This document shows, one piece after another, positions 30,818-35,228 of a stretch of DNA of 35,228 nt (position 1 is the stretch's first letter; each line of letters begins with the position of its first letter). The position numbers were made by a program, and so were the translations under genes. The notes below the pieces were generated by a model. It was not told where the DNA came from, did no database searches, and saw only the letters and a program-made list of their open reading frames with translations. The DNA is from Clostridiales bacterium (GTDB lineage: Bacteria; Bacillota; Clostridia; Christensenellales; UMGS416). The stretch covers positions 1-35,228 of the forward strand of contig JAGLOK010000133.1 in assembly GCA_023139005.1 (NCBI GenBank), written 5' to 3'.

Positions 30818-31672
30818 CTAATCATATATATCATCTTCTTGATGCTGTTTCTTGACATGAATCCTTCGTTGAATTGCACTCTTGGTCAATAGTAGCAACA
30901 AATACACAATAGTACTAATGATGATAATACACACACCGGATGGAATGTTGATGTAGTAAGATACTGTAAGCCCAATAAAACAAAATATCATGCTGATGAT
31001 GATGGATCCAACTACAACCTTGCCGAATGTTTTGAAAAATATTTTCGCAATAGATACTGGAATAGTCATCAATGCAATGGTTAATATTATACCTACAATT
31101 TTGATAAGCACAATGATTCCAATAGGAATCATTGTATATACAATCCACTTTAGCAAGTTAACCTTAAAACCACGTGCTTTAGCATATTCCTCATCGAATA
31201 GATAGACGATAAAATAATTGTACAACATCGTAAATACTAAAACTATAACTGCTGTAAATATTGCCATATACAATAATGCATTAGTAGAAACAGAAAGAAT
31301 ATCTCCAAATAAATAACTTGTCATATCTGGCATATAGCCAGGTGCTAGTGCGATAAAGAGTATCCCGAGTGCCATTCCAAAAGACCACAATACACCTGTT
31401 ATGGTATCTGCTTTCATTTTCTTTGTACTAGAAAGTTTTGATATCAACAATGATGATCCAATCGCAAAGAAAAGACCACCCCAGATGGGTTCAAATCCCA
31501 GTAAATACCCAAGTCCTATACCTCCAAATGAAGCATGTGCGACACCGCCTGACATACTAACTAGCTTTTTCTCTATTGCAATAGTACCTATGATACCTGT
31601 TACAATACTTGCAAGGACTGCAGCAATGACTGCATTACGCATAAACGCGTATTCAAGAATTGCTTCTATCAT
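30818..31672 (-). CDS. znuB: Zinc/manganese ABC transporter permease (ZnuB-like)
   Basis: 284 residues with about eight membrane helices, in the ABC-3 family. Family segments are IVTGIIGTIAIEKKLVSMSGGVAHASFGGIG near the N-terminus (given here only as the region 19-49), VLWSFGMALGILFIAL and ARGFKVNLLKWIVYT. The C-terminal tail is rich in His, Lys and Asp (KKQHQEDDIYD). ATG at 31672 overlaps the ATPase stop by 4 bp and follows GGAGGG. Last gene of the znuA-znuC-znuB operon, which ends at the bidirectional terminator. Confidence 0.93.
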   Translation of the reverse strand: MIEAILEYAFMRNAVIAAVLASIVTGIIGTIAIEKKLVSMSGGVAHASFGGIGLGYLLGFEPIWGGLFFAIGSSLLISKLSSTKKMKADTITGVLWSFGMALGILFIALAPGYMPDMTSYLFGDILSVSTNALLYMAIFTAVIVLVFTMLYNYFIVYLFDEEYAKARGFKVNLLKWIVYTMIPIGIIVLIKIVGIILTIALMTIPVSIAKIFFKTFGKVVVGSIIISMIFCFIGLTVSYYINIPSGVCIIIISTIVYLLLLLTKSAIQRRIHVKKQHQEDDIYD

Positions 31673-32358
31673 ATTGCCATCCCTCCTTTAAGCTTTTCCT
31701 CTAACTCAATAGGAGATGCATATTCCTGTGCCTCGTTATTGATATAAATGACAGAGTCTGCAATATCAAACAGGTTATGTATGTGATGACTTGCAATAAT
31801 AATTGTCTTATCTTTTTTTAGTTGATTGAGAAACTCATATAATTCTTGTGTAGATTTTGCATCTAGACTGCTGTCGGGTTCATCGAGGACTATGATTTCT
31901 GCATTAGAAGAAAGTGCTCTTGCAATCACTGCACGTTTCAGTTGTCCTCCAGACAGTTGGCTGATCTCACGGTTTTCAAAACCATTGAGTCCAACAAGCT
32001 CAATTGCATCTAGCGCTTTTTGTTTCTGTGGTTGTGTGTATTTATTGTATAATTTCACTTTATGATTGAGTGTACCCGTAAGTACCATATCATTTACTGT
32101 CATCGGGAAAGTAACATCAAACCAAGGATTTTGTGCAACATACCCAATTGCAGCACTTTCTTCTGGAACTATATTTCCTTTACCAGGCTTTAGTAAACCA
32201 GTTATTAACTTAATGATGGTGCTTTTTCCTCCACCGTTGGGTCCTATGAGCACGGTTAATGTCTTTTCCTTTATTGAAAAGCTTACATTTTGAATCGCAC
32301 AGACTTCTCCATAGCAGTATCTTACATCATCAAATATTATGACGTTTTTATTACTCAC
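31669..32358 (-). CDS. znuC: Zinc/manganese ABC transporter ATP-binding protein (ZnuC-like)
   Basis: 229 residues with one ABC cassette: Walker A GPNGGGKSTI (about 39-48), Q-loop VAQNPWFDVTF, signature LSGGQLKRAVIARAL, Walker B EIIVLDEPDSSLD and the H-loop IIASHHIHNLFD. The sequence at the Q-loop and the Pro-Asp-Ser-Ser after Walker B fit the metal-transport branch. GTG at 32358 has AGGTGA six bases upstream and overlaps the binding-protein stop by 8 bp. It powers uptake through the adjacent permease. Confidence 0.95.
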   Translation of the reverse strand: MSNKNVIIFDDVRYCYGEVCAIQNVSFSIKEKTLTVLIGPNGGGKSTIIKLITGLLKPGKGNIVPEESAAIGYVAQNPWFDVTFPMTVNDMVLTGTLNHKVKLYNKYTQPQKQKALDAIELVGLNGFENREISQLSGGQLKRAVIARALSSNAEIIVLDEPDSSLDAKSTQELYEFLNQLKKDKTIIIASHHIHNLFDIADSVIYINNEAQEYASPIELEEKLKGGMAI

Positions 32359-33277
32359 TTGTATTCACCTGTTTTTCCAAAGATGTTATAAAATCTCTAA
32401 GTCCTTGAATATAATCATATGTAAGCGGTGTTACTTGTATCACTATGCCATCAATCTCTTTTGCAATAGTCTGGGCTTGGTTATCATCAAACTCTGCCTG
32501 ATAGTAAATAGCATGGATATCTAGCTCTCTAGCATGTTCTATCACTTCTTGTATTTCACTTGCTGTTGCCTTTTTCCCTTGTGCTTCAATAGAGATCATT
32601 TCAAGTCCGTAATCATCTGCAAAATATCCATACGCACCATGATATATCATAAAAGAATTGCTTTGAAACTCAGATGTTTTTTCTTTTATTTCATTATCTA
32701 GAAGCTCTATTTCTCTGATATACCTCTTTGCATTCTCTTGATATGTTTGTCTGTTTTGTTCGTCAATTTTTGATAATTCATCCGCAATTGTCTGCACCAT
32801 AACCATCGAACGCTTTGGACTGAGCCAGAGATGTGGATCTACCATAGTTTCATCTGTGCCCGCTTCATCTTCTTCTTCGTGCACATGATCAGTCATAGTA
32901 CGCACCGGAAATACTGTGTTCACTATGTCTCTTAGTTTAACGATGATAATATCTTTATTAAAGTCACTTGCTTTGGGAAGAATATTCGCTTCTTCTGTTG
33001 GCATTTGCATTGAAAAGTATATCGACGCATTGGATAATGCCTGCATCTCGCTGGATGTTGGTTGATAATTAGTTGGGCTATAGCCCGGTGGCACGAGTGT
33101 CACAACTTTTGCATGCTCCCCAGCGACTTCTTCAACAAAGGTAGCAAGTGGAACAATGCCAACAGCGATAATAATTTGACCACCCTCTATATAATTGGGC
33201 TGATTTATTTCAGTACCTGCACATCCACTGATCATCAGTATGACAACAATAGACAGTATAAGTATGCTTTTATTCAA
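32351..33277 (-). CDS. znuA: Metal-binding lipoprotein (ZnuA-like)
   Basis: 308 residues. The lipoprotein signal ends LMISGC (Cys19). Cluster 9 binding-protein features are VPPGYSPTNYQPTSSEM (62-78), an acidic/His loop DHVHEEEDEAG (130-140), MVDPHLWLSP (His149), MIYHGAYGYFADDYGL (His213) and IYYQAEFDDNQAQ (Glu262). The first metal ligand, the His of PPGxDPHxY, is Thr69, so the site differs from E. coli ZnuA. TTG at 33277 lies five bases behind GAGGAGG and is the evident start; a longer reading runs over the promoter. It delivers zinc or manganese to ZnuBC. The metal cannot be settled from sequence, though the His/Glu loop leans to zinc. Confidence 0.9.
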   Translation of the reverse strand: MNKSILILSIVVILMISGCAGTEINQPNYIEGGQIIIAVGIVPLATFVEEVAGEHAKVVTLVPPGYSPTNYQPTSSEMQALSNASIYFSMQMPTEEANILPKASDFNKDIIIVKLRDIVNTVFPVRTMTDHVHEEEDEAGTDETMVDPHLWLSPKRSMVMVQTIADELSKIDEQNRQTYQENAKRYIREIELLDNEIKEKTSEFQSNSFMIYHGAYGYFADDYGLEMISIEAQGKKATASEIQEVIEHARELDIHAIYYQAEFDDNQAQTIAKEIDGIVIQVTPLTYDYIQGLRDFITSLEKQVNTSE

Positions 33278-33308
33278 GAAAACCTCCTCGGTGGATACAG
33301 ATTGTACT

Positions 33309-33340
33309 ATGATAGTATCATGCATAAAACATGCTGTCAA
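33309..33340 (-). promoter_or_regulatory. Promoter and palindromic operator of the metal transporter operon
   Basis: TTGACA (33335-33340), 17 bp, TACTAT (33312-33317). The perfect palindrome ATGATA-C-TATCAT (33309-33321) covers the -10 box. It is a natural site for a metal-sensing repressor, but it does not match the usual Zur/Fur 7-1-7 or AdcR boxes closely. Confidence 0.68.
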
Positions 33341-33379
33341 AACACAAACTACGATATTATTATATGTTTATACACATTG

Positions 33380-33652
33380 TTAATTCTTTTTCTTTTCCAA
33401 GTAAACTTCTATCTCAAACTTATCAAAATGCACCTTTTCAATAAAGTCCTCAGATAAAAAACGCATAAGAAAAAATTCGTTAAGATCTCGTTTATGTTTA
33501 TTGAGCACTATGGGCCGTGGTATATCAAAATGCTCACAAATGGTATCAACACCACAAAAAACAGTGTCTTCAGTGAAATTGGTATCCAGCTGTATCATGT
33601 GACTTCTGATAATTTTATTTTTCTTTATTGTCTTTCCCCAGATCTTTAGCAT
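33380..33652 (-). CDS. Small conserved protein of unknown function
   Basis: 90 residues: KIWGKTIKKNKIIRSHMIQ, then CEHFDIPRPIVLNKHKRDL, then FLSEDFIEKVHFDKFEIEVY. From memory, this pattern (FDIPRPIxLxK, then DxFIExVxFDxxEIE) recurs in short proteins of Clostridia with no assigned role. There is no membrane segment or catalytic motif. ATG at 33652 follows AAAGGATG, 18 bp after the AraC-family gene on the same strand, so the two may be co-transcribed. Confidence 0.72.
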   Translation of the reverse strand: MLKIWGKTIKKNKIIRSHMIQLDTNFTEDTVFCGVDTICEHFDIPRPIVLNKHKRDLNEFFLMRFLSEDFIEKVHFDKFEIEVYLEKKKN

Positions 33653-33670
33653 GTATCATCCTTTTATAAC

Positions 33671-34510
33671 TTATATTTTACGTGCACTTTTTGGTGTATA
33701 TCCTTTCAATTCCTTAAAGGAGCGATTAAAGGTCCGAATGCTTGAAAAACCCGTTTCATATGCAATGTCTATAATATGTTTCTTTGTAGTTTTAATCAAT
33801 TCCTCGGCTTTGCTAATCCTGCTATGTGTTAGATAGGACTTAAAATTTGTGCCGGTAGTGTTTTTGAATAGACGTGAGAAATAATAGCTACTCAATCCAA
33901 CATAACTGGATATCTTCTCCAATGTTATTTCTGTGTCATAATTGTTTTCAATATGTCTCAGTGCTTGCTGCATTGGATTTGTTTCTGTTGAAGAAGGAAT
34001 TGCAGATTTGCTTATTATATCTTGATAATAAGATGGAAATGATCTAAACAACAAAAGAACCAGCTCAGATACTCTGAGCTTTGCAAATGAATAGGACTGT
34101 TCATTCTTAGTTTCTACTTCATTAATAACGCTCATAAAAATATTGGCTATACTACTATTCAATTTGTTTTCTTCTAAATGCTTCTTCTCAATGCATATTG
34201 AACAAGGTGTAATATCTTTCCCCCAATATTTTGATTCATTCAAGACTTTTGACTTAAATATAATCATCATTCCCTTTGATCCTTCACCTACATTATTGTA
34301 GTAGTGAATATCATTGCTTCCACAGATTGAGATATCACCTTCATGTAGTATCTTATACTCACTATTGATGCCTACACCAACGCTACCTTCACAGATATAA
34401 AGCATTTCAATATCTGAATGCCAATGGGCAACAAAATTAAGATTTCTTGTTTTTCCTGCATGAATCGAAACCTTATCCTTATAATCGATATTTTCATAAA
34501 AAGCTTTCAT
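33671..34510 (-). CDS. AraC-family transcriptional regulator with cupin sensor
   Basis: 279 residues. The N-terminal cupin-like domain (about 15-100, AHWHSDIEMLYICEGSVGVG, DISICGSNDIHYYNN) is the usual sugar-sensing part. The C-terminal double helix-turn-helix is about 180-278 (LEKISSYVGLSSYYFSRLFK, then IDIAYETGFSSIRTFNRSFK, ending GYTPKSARKI). ATG at 34510 follows GAAGG. It is divergent from a ThuA-like gene that starts 142 bp away and is the likely regulator of it. Confidence 0.92.
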   Translation of the reverse strand: MKAFYENIDYKDKVSIHAGKTRNLNFVAHWHSDIEMLYICEGSVGVGINSEYKILHEGDISICGSNDIHYYNNVGEGSKGMMIIFKSKVLNESKYWGKDITPCSICIEKKHLEENKLNSSIANIFMSVINEVETKNEQSYSFAKLRVSELVLLLFRSFPSYYQDIISKSAIPSSTETNPMQQALRHIENNYDTEITLEKISSYVGLSSYYFSRLFKNTTGTNFKSYLTHSRISKAEELIKTTKKHIIDIAYETGFSSIRTFNRSFKELKGYTPKSARKI

Positions 34511-34652
34511 CTAGACCTTCTCAATACTATGTTTGAATTCTGTAAATTATAACAAAAAGCGCAATAAGTGTCCATTCTGTATATCAAGTTGGCGAGATTT
34601 TTATAAAATATTTTTATATGCTCTTTATATAGCAAAGAGGAGGTATTCTTGA

Positions 34653-35228
34653 ATGAATAAAAAAGCATTGATAATTTGGGGTGGATGGTCAGAACATCAA
34701 CCAGAGCAGGTTGCAAAAAAACTTGAGGGCATGCTGTTGGATAATGGATTTGATGTGAATGTTTCAAACGATTTAAATGTATTACTGAACGAAGATTACT
34801 TAAAATCACAAGACCTCATCGTACCATGTATCACGAATCATGAAATCACACCACAACAGCTCAATCCACTACTTGAAGCAGTCGCATCGGGTGTCGGACT
34901 TGCTGGTGCGCATGGTGGACTTGGCGATAGCTTTCGTAAAGAGTTCTTCTATCAATTCATGGTCGGTGGACAATGGGTTGCACACCCCGGTAATGATGGC
35001 GTGACATATACTGTCAACGTGAAGAAGAATACATCATCTCCTATTATTGATAATATTGATGACTTTGAAGTGTGTTCTGAGCAATATTATTTGCATGTTG
35101 ATCCTGTTGTGAATGTACTCATGACCACAAAATTCCCGGTTGTTAATGGTTATCATGGAACTAACGGTGCAGTGGACATGCCGGTGATGTGGACAAAGAT
35201 GTGGGGCTATGGACGTGTATTCTACTCC
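34653..35228 (+). CDS. ThuA-like protein, 3' end outside the window
   Basis: 192 codons are visible. The N-terminus (KALIIWGGWSEHQPEQVAKK) and the segments DLIVPCITNHEIT, VGLAGAHGGLGDSF, GGQWVAHPGNDGVTY, SEQYYLHVDP and MPVMWTKMWGYGRVFYS follow the ThuA family (class I glutamine-amidotransferase-like fold). ThuA proteins are linked to trehalose and related disaccharide catabolism in rhizobia; in Firmicutes they commonly sit with sugar regulators, as here. ATG at 34653 has AGGAGG nine bases upstream. The gene runs off the window end, so its length and neighbours are unknown. Confidence 0.85.
   Translation, partial: MNKKALIIWGGWSEHQPEQVAKKLEGMLLDNGFDVNVSNDLNVLLNEDYLKSQDLIVPCITNHEITPQQLNPLLEAVASGVGLAGAHGGLGDSFRKEFFYQFMVGGQWVAHPGNDGVTYTVNVKKNTSSPIIDNIDDFEVCSEQYYLHVDPVVNVLMTTKFPVVNGYHGTNGAVDMPVMWTKMWGYGRVFYS

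Noticed and set aside
33278-33340. Longer start for the ZnuA-like protein
   Set aside because: The extra codons cover the promoter and would bury the lipoprotein signal; TTG at 33277 sits behind GAGGAGG.

Overview
The window is AT-rich DNA from a low-GC Gram-positive anaerobe, most likely a member of the Clostridia. The evidence is the type of nitrogen module (glutamine synthetase of the GSI-alpha kind beside an ANTAR-domain antiterminator), frequent TTG and GTG starts behind strong Shine-Dalgarno sequences, YesN/YesM-type regulation, and Gram-positive lipoprotein signals. I cannot name the genus.

Layout. (1) 1-3753, minus strand: nitrogen assimilation, read amtB - glnA - ANTAR regulator - gltB (cut by the window edge), with a terminator-like hairpin in the amtB leader. 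(2) 3809-4753: an AEC-family permease, divergent from (3) 4887-9074: eight overlapping genes in the order MrpE-F-G-MbhD-MbhE-B-C-D. This is the gene order of the ion-translocating half of Mbh membrane-bound hydrogenases, but no hydrogenase genes follow. (4) 9170-14354, minus strand: an orphan membrane protein, an HD-domain protein, then a glycosyltransferase / flippase / CPBP-protease operon. (5) 14470-16926: a lipoprotein amidase, smpB, an unexplained array of structured repeats, and ssrA (tmRNA).

(6) 16870-22024: a 5.1-kb integrative element inserted in the 3' end of ssrA and bounded by 28-bp identical direct repeats. It carries a Rep-Xis-Int operon, a 50-residue small gene, a repressor whose protease-like domain lacks the catalytic residues, two genes of unknown function, a fragment of a second integrase gene, paired direct repeats near both ends that look like integrase arm sites, and two structured non-coding segments. 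The original ssrA terminator is stranded beyond the right end.

(7) 22411-30748: a YesN/YesM two-component system with its own sugar-binding lipoprotein, followed by a sugar ABC transporter of the RbsA/RbsC/RbsB type. The two binding proteins appear to be paralogues, one probably for sensing and one for uptake. (8) 30818-33652: a zinc/manganese ABC transporter (znuA-C-B order) and a small conserved protein. (9) 33671-35228: an AraC regulator divergent from a ThuA-like gene that runs off the window.

The strongest unexplained signal is the repeat array directly 5' of ssrA (15919-16521). It has four units plus a fifth partial one. Each begins with a perfect hairpin, and each full unit carries the identical 15-nt core CAGAATGGTTAGATG. 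The fifth, partial unit is the tmRNA 5' leader, and its sequence is the reverse complement of that core at 14 of 15 positions. This suggests RNA-RNA pairing, in cis or in trans, that could affect tmRNA expression or 5' maturation.
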